Under the pieces are notes generated by a model. That model ran no database searches. It saw only the letters and a program-made list of their open reading frames with translations, and had not been told where the DNA came from. Source: Ferruginibacter sp. (GTDB taxonomy: Bacteria; Bacteroidota; Bacteroidia; Chitinophagales; Chitinophagaceae). From it: 33,123 nucleotides of DNA. The stretch's first letter is position 1. Each line of letters opens with the position of its first letter. Shown piece by piece: positions 24,329 to 33,123 of the stretch. The translations under genes were made by a program, and so were the position numbers. The stretch covers positions 1-33,123 of the forward strand of contig JANXXM010000157.1 of the NCBI GenBank assembly GCA_025350645.1. The letters run 5' to 3'.

Positions 24329-25759
24329 ATGAACAATACTTATGATAGCCTTGTGCAGCAAACATTTGATTTTCCTCAGGAAGGATTTAAGTTGCAGGAT
24401 AATTTTTTGCAGTATAATGATGTAGATATAAAAGCGCTGATAGATAAATATGGCACACCGCTTAAGTTATCTTATTTGCCAAAGATAGGAATGCAGATAA
24501 ATAAAGCCAAGGCAATGTTTGCAACAGCTTTTAAAAAACATAAATACGAAGGAAAATATAATTATTGTTATTGTACAAAAAGTTCCCATTTTAGTTTTAT
24601 TGTAGAAGAAACCTTAAAGCATAATATCCATCTGGAAACCTCTTATGCTTATGATATTGACATCATCAACTCTTTGTATAAAAGAAAAAAAATTACAAAA
24701 GATATTAATATTGTATGCAACGGTTTTAAACAAAAAAATTATACCAGCCGCATTGCAAAACTAATAAATGACGGGTTTAAAAATGTAATACCTGTACTGG
24801 ATAATAAGGAAGAACTCAACATGTATAAGCGCAACATCCGCACGGGTGAACCGTTTAAACTGGGTATTAGAATTGCGGCGGAAGAAGAACCTTCTTTTCC
24901 TTTTTACACAAGTAGGCTGGGTATGAAGGCTAAAGATGTTTTAGGATTTTATGTAGATGAAATAGAAGGATATGAAGATAAATTTCAATTGAAGATGCTG
25001 CATATTTTTTTAAATAAAGGTATTAAAGACGATATTTATTACTGGAGCGAATTACAGAAGAGTATAACATTGTACTGCCAGCTAAAAAAGATTTGTCCGG
25101 AGCTAGATTCTATAAATATTGGTGGTGGTTTTCCCATAAAACACAGCCTTGGTTTTAACTACGATTACCAGTTTATGATAAACGAAATTGTGGGGAATAT
25201 AAAAAATGCCTGCAAAAAAGCTAAAGTACAAATGCCAGATATTTATACGGAGTTTGGCAGTTTTACGGTAGGAGAGAGCATGGCACATATATATAGTGTG
25301 ATAGGCGAAAAGGTGCAGAACGACAGGGAAACCTGGTACATGATAGATTCCTCTTTTATTACAACACTGCCAGATACCTGGGGCATTGGTGAAAAATTTT
25401 TAATGCTGCCCATAAACAAATGGGAAAATGAATACCAAAGGGTAGTACTGGGCGGTATAACTTGCGATGGGCATGATTATTACGACTCTGAAGAGCATAT
25501 AAACGAAGTTTTTTTACCTAAAGTAAAAAGTGTAGATAAAGACCAGATGGAAAATAATAAGGAACCTTTGTATGTAGGCTTTTTTCATACAGGTGCATAT
25601 CAGGATCAGATAAGCGGCTATGGCGGTATTAAGCATTGCCTCATACCATCTCCTAAACATATTATTATTGAAAGGGATAAAAATGGTAAACTTATAGATA
25701 GGCTTTTTGCAAAAGAACAAACCTCACAAAGTATGTTGAAGATATTGGGATATATTTAG
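24329..25759 (+). CDS. speA: Biosynthetic-type arginine decarboxylase (PLP fold III)
   Basis: PLP-dependent decarboxylase expected to convert arginine to agmatine for polyamine synthesis. The 476-residue sequence has the alanine-racemase-like barrel with the PLP lysine K84 in YCTKSSH, a glycine-rich phosphate-binding SINIGGGFPI, a conserved TEFGSFTVG, and the C-terminal GGITCDGHDYY that supplies the active-site Cys-Asp. It is shorter than the ~660-residue E. coli SpeA and lacks its helical insert, as is usual in Bacteroidota. It could instead act on another diamino acid such as diaminopimelate or carboxynorspermidine, so substrate confidence is moderate. The agmatine-processing genes are not adjacent. 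Confidence 0.8.
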   Translation: MNNTYDSLVQQTFDFPQEGFKLQDNFLQYNDVDIKALIDKYGTPLKLSYLPKIGMQINKAKAMFATAFKKHKYEGKYNYCYCTKSSHFSFIVEETLKHNIHLETSYAYDIDIINSLYKRKKITKDINIVCNGFKQKNYTSRIAKLINDGFKNVIPVLDNKEELNMYKRNIRTGEPFKLGIRIAAEEEPSFPFYTSRLGMKAKDVLGFYVDEIEGYEDKFQLKMLHIFLNKGIKDDIYYWSELQKSITLYCQLKKICPELDSINIGGGFPIKHSLGFNYDYQFMINEIVGNIKNACKKAKVQMPDIYTEFGSFTVGESMAHIYSVIGEKVQNDRETWYMIDSSFITTLPDTWGIGEKFLMLPINKWENEYQRVVLGGITCDGHDYYDSEEHINEVFLPKVKSVDKDQMENNKEPLYVGFFHTGAYQDQISGYGGIKHCLIPSPKHIIIERDKNGKLIDRLFAKEQTSQSMLKILGYI

Positions 25760-25768
25760 GATTAGTAG

Positions 25769-26104
25769 CTACTTATTTTTCATGTCTTCTATGCTATTAT
25801 TTTTCCTAAAAAAATTGGGAATATTTTCTACTGATAAATTATTATAAGAAGCTACCGGCATATTAGCAACATTTTCCGTACAGGGCACGAGGCAGGGCAT
25901 ATTATCTAAGGGTAAAATTATCACCCGCTTTGTTATTACAAAATACGTTTGTACTGTTGGATCTTTAGAAAGGGGCATACAATTATAATAAGTTGGCAAT
26001 GGCGGTAAAGCCTTAAATTTTATCGATTCCATTTTTTTTAACAGTTGCCCATAGCCTCCCCAAACTATAAACACAAATAAGATGAGTATTATTATTTTTT
26101 TCAT
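25769..26104 (-). CDS. Small single-pass membrane or secreted protein, unknown
   Basis: A 111-residue protein starting MKKIIILILFVFIVWGGYGQ, a signal peptide or N-terminal anchor. The frame extends nine codons upstream, but MKK gives the normal signal sequence. The mature part is rich in proline and asparagine, with three cysteines (NCMPLSK and PCLVPCTENV) and no recognisable domain. It is the last gene of the pgi cluster, starting 29 nt after the pgi stop, and converges with the arginine decarboxylase gene. Confidence 0.6.
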   Translation of the reverse strand: MKKIIILILFVFIVWGGYGQLLKKMESIKFKALPPLPTYYNCMPLSKDPTVQTYFVITKRVIILPLDNMPCLVPCTENVANMPVASYNNLSVENIPNFFRKNNSIEDMKNK

Positions 26105-26133
26105 ACTATAAGTTTTACGTGAAATAAACATAG

Positions 26134-27732
26134 TTATTTTTTTGGTTCTCTTTCTCTTTTAAAAGCATTTATCAATCCATTGGTACTGCTGTCATGAGAA
26201 GTTATCACTTCATCATTTACTAATTCGCTTTGAATATTTACTGCTAATTTTTTCCCCAGTTCCACACCCCATTGATCGAAACTAAAAATATTCCAAATAA
26301 CACCCTGTACAAATATTTTGTGCTCGTAAAGTGCTATCAGCTGCCCCAGTGTATATGGAGTAATTTCTTTTATAAGAAACGAATTGCTTGGTCTGTTTCC
26401 TTCAAAAACCCGGTAAGGATTTTCATGTGCAGAGCCGTTCATTAATGCCTCTGCCTGCGCAAAGAAATTGCTTATTAATTTCATTTGATGATCGCCCGTG
26501 GGGTTATGACTTTTTGCTGCAATAATAAAATCGCAGGGTATAATTTGTGTGCCCTGATGAATTAACTGGTAGAATGCATGTTGTCCGTTTGTACCTGGTT
26601 CTCCCCAAATTACAGGGCCGGTTTGGTAACTCACTTTTTTCCCATTTCTATCCACATGCTTGCCATTGCTTTCCATATTACCCTGTTGAAAATAAGCTGC
26701 AAACCTATGAAGATACTGATCGTAAGGCAAAATAGCTTCTGTAGGTGCGTCATAAAAATTTCTATACCAAATACCAATGAGTGCCATTAAAACAGGAATA
26801 TTTTTTTCGAAAGAGTTGTTACTAAAATGTACATCAGCACTATGTGCACCTTTTAGTAATTGTTCAAAATTATTATAGCCAATGGTAGCAGCAATACTAA
26901 GCCCGATAGCACTCCAAAGGCTGTAACGGCCACCCACCCAATCCCAGAAAACAAACATATTTTTAGAATCTATGCCAAATACTTCTACATCTTTTTTATT
27001 AGTGCTTAATGCCACAAAGTGTTTTGCAATATCTTTTTCTGTAGCACCGCTTTTCAGGAACCAGTTTCTTGCAGTTTGCGCATTGGTCATGGTTTCCTGC
27101 GTGGTAAATGTTTTGCTGGCAATTAAAAAAATAGTTTCTTCTGCAGATATTTTTTTTAATGTCTCCGTAATATTTGTTCCATCTATATTGCTTACAAAAT
27201 AAGGTTGTATCCCTTCTACCCAATAAGGTTTTAATGCTTCTGTAACCATTACCGGCCCAAGGTCGCTGCCCCCTATGCCAATATTTACAATGTACTTTAT
27301 TTTTTTACCGGTGTAGCCTTTCCATATACCCGTATGCACCTCATCACAAAAGGTTTTCATTTGAGCCAGCACAGCATTCACATCAGGCATCACATCAGTA
27401 CCATCCTGCAGTACAGGCTTGCCACTATAATTTCTAAGTGCAGTGTGCAGCACAGCTCTATCTTCGGTTTTATTTATTTTTTCTCCTGCAAACATGGCTG
27501 GTATGGCGTCGGCTAAACCGCATTCTTCAGCCAGGCTAAGCAGGGTTTGCAGGATATCATCCGTTATAGTATTCTTAGAAAAATCAAACAGTATATCTTC
27601 AAATTGTAAGGAGTATTTTTTAAACCGTTCTTCATCTGCTGCAAAAAGTTCTTTTATGGGTTTCACATTTTCAAATTTTGCCTGTAACACACTCCAGGCA
27701 ATAGTATCGGTAGGATTTATAGAAGGGAACAT
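26134..27732 (-). CDS. pgi: Glucose-6-phosphate isomerase
   Basis: Interconverts glucose-6-phosphate and fructose-6-phosphate in glycolysis. The 532-residue protein carries both PGI signatures: [19 protein letters not shown] for the sugar-phosphate site and [20 protein letters not shown], with [15 protein letters not shown] between them. The length is close to the usual ~550. It lies 15 nt after the deacetylase gene in the same direction, so it is probably cotranscribed with the glycosyltransferase cluster; this would link sugar-phosphate supply to envelope glycosylation, though that is inference. Confidence 0.95.
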   Translation of the reverse strand: MFPSINPTDTIAWSVLQAKFENVKPIKELFAADEERFKKYSLQFEDILFDFSKNTITDDILQTLLSLAEECGLADAIPAMFAGEKINKTEDRAVLHTALRNYSGKPVLQDGTDVMPDVNAVLAQMKTFCDEVHTGIWKGYTGKKIKYIVNIGIGGSDLGPVMVTEALKPYWVEGIQPYFVSNIDGTNITETLKKISAEETIFLIASKTFTTQETMTNAQTARNWFLKSGATEKDIAKHFVALSTNKKDVEVFGIDSKNMFVFWDWVGGRYSLWSAIGLSIAATIGYNNFEQLLKGAHSADVHFSNNSFEKNIPVLMALIGIWYRNFYDAPTEAILPYDQYLHRFAAYFQQGNMESNGKHVDRNGKKVSYQTGPVIWGEPGTNGQHAFYQLIHQGTQIIPCDFIIAAKSHNPTGDHQMKLISNFFAQAEALMNGSAHENPYRVFEGNRPSNSFLIKEITPYTLGQLIALYEHKIFVQGVIWNIFSFDQWGVELGKKLAVNIQSELVNDEVITSHDSSTNGLINAFKREREPKK

Positions 27733-27747
27733 AGCTTGAAATATTTT

Positions 27748-28527
27748 TTATTTTATAAAATTTTTAATTTTCAAAAAATCATGTATAGTTGTAAAATTAC
27801 CCTTTGCTGACAGATCATTTATTAATCTTTCTAACCTGGTCAGTAATACTACATCATCTGGCTTTTTAGTATAACCCGGCAGTTTATAATTGCTAATATT
27901 TGTAAACTCCCATGGATGAAAATATAAACATACATAACCATCTTTATATAATGTTTGTAAACACAATTTTAAAAATAATTTATAGGGATAATTTTTAAAT
28001 CCAAGCCAGAATAAAGGAAGCCTTATTAATGGAGAAACACTGGCAGGAATTCTTATCATATCCTCATCTTTATAAACGGTGCGTGGCAAATTAAAATTAT
28101 TATACCGGCCAGGCAGCCAGGTTGGGTTTATAGAAGAGTCGTATGAATATCCTGCTTGTATAACTTCTTTCATTGCAACTTTACGCATACGTGGCATACG
28201 AAGGCCTGTAACGGGTTTGCCGGTTATATGTTCCAGCGTTTCTTTAGACTGGCGTAAATGTTTTTCTTCAAACCTAGAATGAAAAAATGTGTGAGAAGCT
28301 ATTTCATGATCGTATGCCAATGCCTTTATATCTGCAGCATAGTGCAATGCAAAATTTGCAGTTGTAAAAAGGGTAGTGGGTAATGTATATTTTTGCAAAA
28401 GCGGTATTAATGCTTCCAGTCCAATTTTTCCAACGGTCATTTGCTCTTTCTCCGGGATGAGCTGATGATATTCCAGGGGCATATCAAATTCTTCTATATC
28501 AAAACTAAGTAGAATATGTTTGCTCAT
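27748..28527 (-). CDS. NodB/polysaccharide deacetylase family protein
   Basis: Metal-dependent carbohydrate de-N-acylase fold, 259 residues. Motifs in order: SFDIEEF (D10, E12) replacing the usual TFDDG; SHTFFH with H79 and H83 as metal ligands; GLRMPRMR (R110, R113); YDSSINPTW; and LYFHPWEF with the catalytic-type histidine. There is no signal peptide, so it is probably cytoplasmic. The FDIEEF motif resembles the IDVDTF of ArnD-type deformylases and the DUF3473 branch more than chitin deacetylases. Its start overlaps the stop of the GT2 gene by 4 nt, suggesting that it acts on the lipid-linked sugar made by that enzyme. Confidence 0.85.
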   Translation of the reverse strand: MSKHILLSFDIEEFDMPLEYHQLIPEKEQMTVGKIGLEALIPLLQKYTLPTTLFTTANFALHYAADIKALAYDHEIASHTFFHSRFEEKHLRQSKETLEHITGKPVTGLRMPRMRKVAMKEVIQAGYSYDSSINPTWLPGRYNNFNLPRTVYKDEDMIRIPASVSPLIRLPLFWLGFKNYPYKLFLKLCLQTLYKDGYVCLYFHPWEFTNISNYKLPGYTKKPDDVVLLTRLERLINDLSAKGNFTTIHDFLKIKNFIK

Positions 28528-29450
28528 GTAATATCTGTTTCGCTGATGATGTAATGAGGACGTTGCTTGCTCTGCATAAATAACTTGCCCAGGTACATTC
28601 CTATAATTCCTAATATCATTAATTGTATGCCACCAAAAAAAGCAATGGTTACAATAACAGATGCCCAGCCAGAAATTGCGTGCCCGCTATAGTAACTTAC
28701 CATTGCATAAGGTATATATAAAAACGATAAAAAAGCACTGATAAAACCCAGGTAAATGGCAATAATAAGGGGTTTGGTACTAAAAGAGGTAATCCCTTTT
28801 AATGCAAATTCCATCATCATTTTATAAGTGTATTTAGATTTTCCGGCTACTCTAACACCTGGCTCATATTCCACCGATATTTGCCTGAAGCCAAGCCATT
28901 TTACCAGGCCACGCCAAAAAAGATCATACTCCTTTATTTCTCTTAACACATCTACCACTTTTTTATCCAGCAGCCTAAAATCTGCGGTACCTTTCTCTAG
29001 TTCTATAGAAGAGAGCCGGTTCAGTATCCTGTAAAACATATCACTCGTTTTACGTTTTACCATCGGCAGTTCCTGATGATCTTTTCTAATAGTATAGACC
29101 ACATCATTTCCGAGTTCCCACAATCGCAGCAGTTCCGGCAACATCTCCGGAGGGTGCTGCATATCACCATCCATACTTATTACTGCATCCGCAGAGCTCA
29201 TATCAAAACCTGCTTTTAATGCATTTTGATGACCAAAATTGCGGGAGAAGGAAATATAATTTATGTGAGAATCTTTGCTGCAAAGTTTTTTTATATACTG
29301 CACGGTAAGATCTGTACTGCCATCATTTACAAAAATAATATTGTAATCGTACGGCAATGTGTTCATAACATTTTCCACAGCGGTTGCCACTACATTTATA
29401 TTAGTAGTTTCGTTATAAACTGGTATTATAATACTTACTTTTTTACGCAT
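28524..29450 (-). CDS. GT2 polyprenyl-phosphate glycosyltransferase (GtrB/ArnC/DPM1-like)
   Basis: Transfers a sugar from a nucleotide donor to polyprenyl phosphate on the cytoplasmic face. In 308 residues: VSIIIPVYNE, the nucleotide-binding VNDGSTD (41-47), SRNFGHQNALKAGFD, the DxD metal motif DGD (94-96) in SMDGDMQHPPEM, and two C-terminal transmembrane helices (about 230-255 and 265-290). This is the GtrB/ArnC layout. It overlaps the upstream GT87-like gene by 8 nt and the downstream deacetylase gene by 4 nt, so the three are translationally linked. Confidence 0.9.
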   Translation of the reverse strand: MRKKVSIIIPVYNETTNINVVATAVENVMNTLPYDYNIIFVNDGSTDLTVQYIKKLCSKDSHINYISFSRNFGHQNALKAGFDMSSADAVISMDGDMQHPPEMLPELLRLWELGNDVVYTIRKDHQELPMVKRKTSDMFYRILNRLSSIELEKGTADFRLLDKKVVDVLREIKEYDLFWRGLVKWLGFRQISVEYEPGVRVAGKSKYTYKMMMEFALKGITSFSTKPLIIAIYLGFISAFLSFLYIPYAMVSYYSGHAISGWASVIVTIAFFGGIQLMILGIIGMYLGKLFMQSKQRPHYIISETDIT

Positions 29451-30627
29451 ATTTCTGTTGCACTACCGTACCAAATTTATTGAACAATAATTGAAATGCA
29501 ATAGTAAGCCATATTAATAAACAAGGCAGTGCTTTTAAACCATAGGGGCGTATATAATTTACTTTAACAACATTAGGAAAAACATCTGTACTGGAAAAAG
29601 TAGTAAGTATTAAAGCAAAAATTATTAAAGCTATTTTCCATTTTTCTTTATTATTATCCGTTACGAACCAGATGCCTACACCCATCATTGCTATTACAAA
29701 GGTTGGGGCTTCTGCAGATGAACTAAAGATGACAACGCCAATTAGTAAAAATGCCAGATAATACAATTGAAAATTAATATTTTTATGGTGTTTAAATCTT
29801 AAGAGAGCTAAAAGATAAAATATTGCCCCCGCTGCAATAATATACACCTCTTTTATAAGGGTAAATCCAAATAGTTTTTTTATAATCCTCATTGCACTCA
29901 TGCCCTGCATTACAGATTCATTATTTAATTCATTTTTTTCTGCCAGTGAAAAATACCAGTCTTTATAACTTTGAATTACAAATGTGGGCGAAGAAATAGC
30001 CATAGGGAGTACAAATAAAATAGCTATCCAAAAAATAAGATATAATATAAATTTTACTTTATTTTCTGAAAAAAGAAAAAATGCCAATCCTGCAATGCCA
30101 TATATTTTGGTGAGTATACCCAGTACAATGAACAGGGTCGCCCATATTTCTTTTTTGTCATGTACAAGCGTATAAGATAAGATGATAAAACCGGTAAGCA
30201 TCGGGTTATACTGTACACTGTGCATAGCTGTCATCATTTCTACCACGCCAATAAGTAAAATTATATGCTTATTTTTTGTAGAAACAGGTAGTTTATTTAC
30301 TGCATAAAACAGAACAGCAGCATTGGCGATACCCCAAAGAAAACACCCTGGCATATTGGGCAATAATGCAAAAGGTGCAATGAGCAAACCGAATACAGGG
30401 CCATAGTGGTTTACGTCTCCGTAAGCTGCAGGGTAAGCTGCATAAAGGTTTGTTTGGTTGATGCTGTGAAAAAAAACTCCTTTAAAAATAAGGTAGTTGT
30501 TTATGCTGCCGGGCATACCTTTAAAAAATTGTACAATAAGTGCTATTATAGTAAGGGTAAACCACAGTATGGTAGCAAAGGAAATATTACGACCTGCAAT
30601 TTTATAGCTGTTTGAATAAAAGCGCAT
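29443..30627 (-). CDS. GT87/DUF2029-like multipass glycosyltransferase (GT-C)
   Basis: A 394-residue membrane protein with about ten hydrophobic segments and the GT87/DUF2029 feature near the first loop, where aromatic and proline residues cluster (NLYAAYPAAYGDVNHYGPVFG). GT-C enzymes use polyprenyl-phosphate sugars on the outer face of the membrane. Together with the overlapping GT2 gene this suggests a complete make-and-transfer pair. The acceptor (lipid A, lipoprotein, glycan) cannot be told. It is the first gene of the five-gene minus-strand cluster; no clear -7 element was found upstream of it. Confidence 0.78.
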   Translation of the reverse strand: MRFYSNSYKIAGRNISFATILWFTLTIIALIVQFFKGMPGSINNYLIFKGVFFHSINQTNLYAAYPAAYGDVNHYGPVFGLLIAPFALLPNMPGCFLWGIANAAVLFYAVNKLPVSTKNKHIILLIGVVEMMTAMHSVQYNPMLTGFIILSYTLVHDKKEIWATLFIVLGILTKIYGIAGLAFFLFSENKVKFILYLIFWIAILFVLPMAISSPTFVIQSYKDWYFSLAEKNELNNESVMQGMSAMRIIKKLFGFTLIKEVYIIAAGAIFYLLALLRFKHHKNINFQLYYLAFLLIGVVIFSSSAEAPTFVIAMMGVGIWFVTDNNKEKWKIALIIFALILTTFSSTDVFPNVVKVNYIRPYGLKALPCLLIWLTIAFQLLFNKFGTVVQQKYA

Positions 30628-30677
30628 GAGGTAGATTATATAATTAGTGGTGTAATGATAAGGATAAAGTGAAAATA

Positions 30678-31694
30678 TTACATGGCATCAATAACGTGGA
30701 TAAGATCATTGACCATTTGTGCACTCACATCCAAATGTGTAACCATGCGTACCTGTGTGGAAGAAATGGGCAAACAAAGAATGTCTCTTTTTTTCATAAA
30801 TTCACAAAAATGGTTTGGAGCTTCATCACCCTTTAATTCAAAAATAATAATATTGGTTTCAACCGGCAGCATCTTCCCTACAAAATCTTTTTTTATAAGA
30901 GCTGCCGCAATTTGTTTAGCATGGTCATGATCCATTAAAAGCTTTTGCTGGTGGTGCTGCAATGCATGTAAACCTGCAGCGGCCATAAAGCCAGCCTGTC
31001 TCATGCCGCCGCCCATTACTTTTCTTACTCGTCTGGCTTTTTTTATAAAAGCGTGGCTTCCTAATAAAATACTTCCTGCCGGCGCACCCAGCCCTTTGCT
31101 CATACAAATAGAAATACTGTCAAAAATTTCTCCATATTGTTTTTCATTTTCACCCGTTGCACGCAGTGCATTAAAAAGCCTTGCACCATCCAAGTGTAAT
31201 TTTAAACCATTGGTATCACACACATTTTTTATAGCTACAATGTCATCAAAATTATAACAACCGCCGCCCCCACGATTTACTGTATTTTCTATACATACCA
31301 GGCTGGTGGCAGCTTTATGCACGTCATCAGGATTAATGGAATCTTTTACTTCATCTGCGGTAATCATCCCCCTTATGCCATTAATTGATTTTACTTGGCA
31401 ACCGCTATTAAAAGCAATGCCGCCACCTTCGTAAATGTAAACATGACTTGTTTTATCGCAAATAACTTCATCGCCCGGCTGTGTATGGCATTTTATTCCT
31501 ATTTGGTTTGTCATGGTTCCAGATGGACAAAACAATGCACTTTCCATAGCAAATAGGTTGGCGCAATAATTTTCCAATTCATTTACGGAAGGATCTTCAC
31601 CAAAAACATCATCACCAACCTGTGCGGTAAACATAGCCTGTAACATTGCAGGCGTGGGCTTTGTAAAAGTATCCGAACGTAATTCTGTAATCAT
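30678..31694 (-). CDS. ltaE: Low-specificity L-threonine aldolase (or related beta-eliminating lyase)
   Basis: PLP enzyme that cleaves threonine or allo-threonine to glycine and acetaldehyde. The 338-residue protein starts [21 protein letters not shown], the canonical opening. It has [41 protein letters not shown] with the aspartate that binds the PLP pyridine nitrogen, and [14 protein letters not shown] with the PLP lysine. An upstream in-frame ATG at 31718 is rejected because family members start at the chosen position and a TATATTTG -7-like element lies between the two. It is divergent from rpoD. Confidence 0.9.
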   Translation of the reverse strand: MITELRSDTFTKPTPAMLQAMFTAQVGDDVFGEDPSVNELENYCANLFAMESALFCPSGTMTNQIGIKCHTQPGDEVICDKTSHVYIYEGGGIAFNSGCQVKSINGIRGMITADEVKDSINPDDVHKAATSLVCIENTVNRGGGGCYNFDDIVAIKNVCDTNGLKLHLDGARLFNALRATGENEKQYGEIFDSISICMSKGLGAPAGSILLGSHAFIKKARRVRKVMGGGMRQAGFMAAAGLHALQHHQQKLLMDHDHAKQIAAALIKKDFVGKMLPVETNIIIFELKGDEAPNHFCEFMKKRDILCLPISSTQVRMVTHLDVSAQMVNDLIHVIDAM

Positions 31695-31698
31695 ACTA

Positions 31699-31706
31699 CA
31701 AATATA
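31699..31706 (-). promoter_or_regulatory. -7-like element abutting the threonine aldolase start
   Basis: The minus strand reads TATATTTG, an exact TAnnTTTG match ending 4 nt before the ATG at 31694. If used, the transcript would be leaderless or nearly so. No TTG is present at the -33 distance. Confidence 0.35.
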
Positions 31707-31808
31707 ATCTACCGGCATATTTCAGAAATATTTTTATTTTTAAAAAATTAGCATGGTATTTGCATATACTATTATCTCCAAACAACAAAATTTTTTCTTA
31801 CAAATTTA

Positions 31809-31838
31809 TTGGTATGCAATTGAAAGAATGTAACTTTG
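31809..31838 (+). promoter_or_regulatory. rpoD promoter, Bacteroidota sigma-70 type
   Basis: TTG (31809-31811), 19 nt, then TAACTTTG (31831-31838). Both boxes and the spacing match the Bacteroidota primary-sigma consensus. Transcription is expected near 31842, with a leader of about 45 nt to the ATG at 31887. Confidence 0.7.
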
Positions 31839-31886
31839 CAGCCATTTCTATGTTTACGATTTATATTCTGAACCTAATAATATACA

Positions 31887-32744
31887 ATGAGGCAATTAAA
31901 AATAGCTACACAGATAACCAACCGGGACTCTCAAGCGGTTGAAAAATATCTGCAGGAAATTTCTAAAATATCAATGATAACTCCGGAAGAGGAGACAATT
32001 TTGGCCCAGAAAATTAAAATGGGCGACCAGCGTGCACTGGATAAATTAGTACAAGCCAATTTACGTTTTGTAGTATCTGTTGCAAAGCAATATCAGCACC
32101 AAGGGCTTTCTTTATCAGATTTAATAAATGAAGGTAATCTTGGGCTTATCAAAGCTGCACAGCGTTTTGATGAAACAAAAGGATTCAAGTTTATATCTTA
32201 TGCCGTATGGTGGATACGTCAATCTATTTTGCAAGCCTTAGCTGAGCAAGGTCGCTTGGTACGTTTGCCACAAAATAAAATAGGCACTTATAATAAAGCA
32301 AACAAAGCTTACATGGCCTTTGAGCAGGAGCATGAGCGTGAGCCATCAACTGAAGAACTAGCAGAATTATTGGAGATGAGCGAAACTGAAATCAATAATA
32401 TTTTTCAGAGCAATACCCGTCATACTTCGTTAGATGCACCAGTGCACGAAGCAGAAGATGTGGCAATGGGAGATTTACTTAAAGGCAGTTCAGAAACGGA
32501 CGAAGATGTGATGCACGATTCTTTAAAAGACGAAATACGCAGGGTATTAAAATCTTTAAGTCCACGGGAAGCAGAGATCGTAAATGCTTATTTTGGACTG
32601 GATGGCGAAAATGGAGTAACTATAGAGCAGATTGGTCATAAATATGATCTTACAAAAGAACGTATACGACAAATTAAAGAAAGAGCAATAAAGCGCCTGC
32701 AAAAAGCAAGATACAGCGGTGCTTTAAAAGCTTACCTGGGTTAA
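31887..32744 (+). CDS. rpoD: RNA polymerase primary sigma factor RpoD/SigA
   Basis: Directs RNA polymerase to housekeeping promoters. The 285 residues begin MRQLKIATQITNRDSQAVEK, the Bacteroidota opening; sigma region 1.1 is absent, as is normal for this phylum. Region 1.2 covers YLQEISKISMITPEEE; region 2 has ANLRFVVSVAKQYQHQGLSL, DLINEGNLGLIKAAQRFD and FISYAVWWIRQSI (promoter melting and -7 recognition); region 3 follows; region 4 holds the helix-turn-helix TIEQIGHKYDLTKERIRQIK. It has its own promoter and terminator and is divergent from the threonine aldolase gene. Confidence 0.96.
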   Translation: MRQLKIATQITNRDSQAVEKYLQEISKISMITPEEETILAQKIKMGDQRALDKLVQANLRFVVSVAKQYQHQGLSLSDLINEGNLGLIKAAQRFDETKGFKFISYAVWWIRQSILQALAEQGRLVRLPQNKIGTYNKANKAYMAFEQEHEREPSTEELAELLEMSETEINNIFQSNTRHTSLDAPVHEAEDVAMGDLLKGSSETDEDVMHDSLKDEIRRVLKSLSPREAEIVNAYFGLDGENGVTIEQIGHKYDLTKERIRQIKERAIKRLQKARYSGALKAYLG

Positions 32745-32763
32745 TGCTTTAAAATTTTATAAT

Positions 32764-32795
32764 AAAAACTCTCTTTTAACGAAGGGAGTTTTTTT
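32764..32795 (+). terminator. Rho-independent terminator of rpoD
   Basis: AAAAACTCTCTT pairs with AAGGGAGTTTTT (one G-T wobble) around a 6-nt loop and runs into a T tract. It begins 20 nt after the rpoD stop. Confidence 0.85.
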
Positions 32796-33123
32796 ATGCG
32801 ATAACTATCGGCAAAAGTGAATTTTATATTGTGAATTGTTTATCATTGGCAATTCCTGATCAAACAATACAGTAATATCAATGTGGTAGTTAAACCTATT
32901 ATTTTGATTATCAGAAATGCTATGTTAATAATATTTACCTGACAAAGAAGAAGTTAAGGGCAAAAAAAGGGGCCATGATAGAAATCGCAGCCCGTATTAA
33001 TCCAATATCCTATGAAAAACCAAGTGTAAAACGAACAATGTGATTGTTTTATTGTGCAGGGATAGAAATATTTCTAATTTTTTTTTGTGCAAATAAGTAA
33101 TACGAAAATGAATAATATACAAG
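32796..33123. other. Gene-poor right edge
   Basis: No supported gene. It contains a short plus-strand open frame without a proper start (an ATG at 32975 gives 22 codons, ending TGA at 33041-33043), a small dyad AACAAT-GTG-ATTGTT (33034-33048), and at 33108 an ATG (MNNIQ) that could open a gene running off the window, preceded by an A/T-rich leader. None of these is more than suggestive. Confidence 0.35.

Noticed and set aside
1..33123. rRNA, tRNA, CRISPR array, transposase or prophage genes
   Set aside because: Looked for by eye on both strands; no tRNA-like cloverleaf, spaced direct repeats, DDE-type transposase or phage genes were recognised.

Overview
The window is AT-rich bacterial chromosome, most likely from a Bacteroidota member of the Chitinophagaceae type. 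The evidence is: a short primary sigma factor without region 1.1; promoters of the Bacteroidota form (TTG, 19-20 nt, TAnnTTTG) and few Shine-Dalgarno sequences; a DUF4294 protein; BshB1 of bacillithiol synthesis; a CcmE with the C-x3-Y haem motif; and a short fold-III arginine decarboxylase. The first ~102 bases are the exception. They are GC-rich, read as the tail of a high-GC gene, and look like foreign DNA or an assembly chimera.

Layout. 215-2826 (-): a BlaI/BlaR1-type repressor and membrane-protease pair whose C-terminal sensor region is an array of ~25-residue repeats; the operators sit inside the promoter. 2887-3321: a gene-poor gap with an inverted repeat. 3322-7124 (-): a small secreted protein, a membrane fatty acid desaturase with its own terminator, bshB1, a DUF4294 protein and a small membrane protein. 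7208-10354 (-): ccmF and ccmE of cytochrome c maturation. 10677-15362 (+): a very long TamB-like envelope protein. 15438-16640: a small membrane protein and a start-less gene remnant with codon use unlike the neighbours, probably acquired DNA. 16641-19344 (+): a UbiD-family decarboxylase and a TraB/GumN-like lipoprotein, convergent with a DUF721 gene; recF lies beyond on the same (-) strand. 21104-25759 (+): pdhA (TTG start), a TPR membrane protein, ribH, a LutA-like CCG-domain protein and arginine decarboxylase. 25769-30627 (-): a tight cluster of GT87-like membrane glycosyltransferase, GT2 polyprenyl-phosphate glycosyltransferase, NodB-family deacetylase, pgi and a small membrane protein. 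30678-31694 (-): threonine aldolase. 31887-32744 (+): rpoD with a textbook promoter and terminator, then a gene-poor tail.

Most genes are housekeeping: redox cofactor and cytochrome assembly, central carbon metabolism, DNA repair, transcription and envelope biogenesis. The parts most worth a second look are the repeat-bearing BlaR1-like sensor with its embedded operators, the GT-C/GT2/deacetylase cluster whose composition recalls ArnT/ArnC/ArnD, the codon-atypical island at 15.4-16.4 kb and the GC-rich left edge. I saw no rRNA, tRNA, CRISPR array or insertion sequence. All family assignments come from reading motifs; no database search was run.
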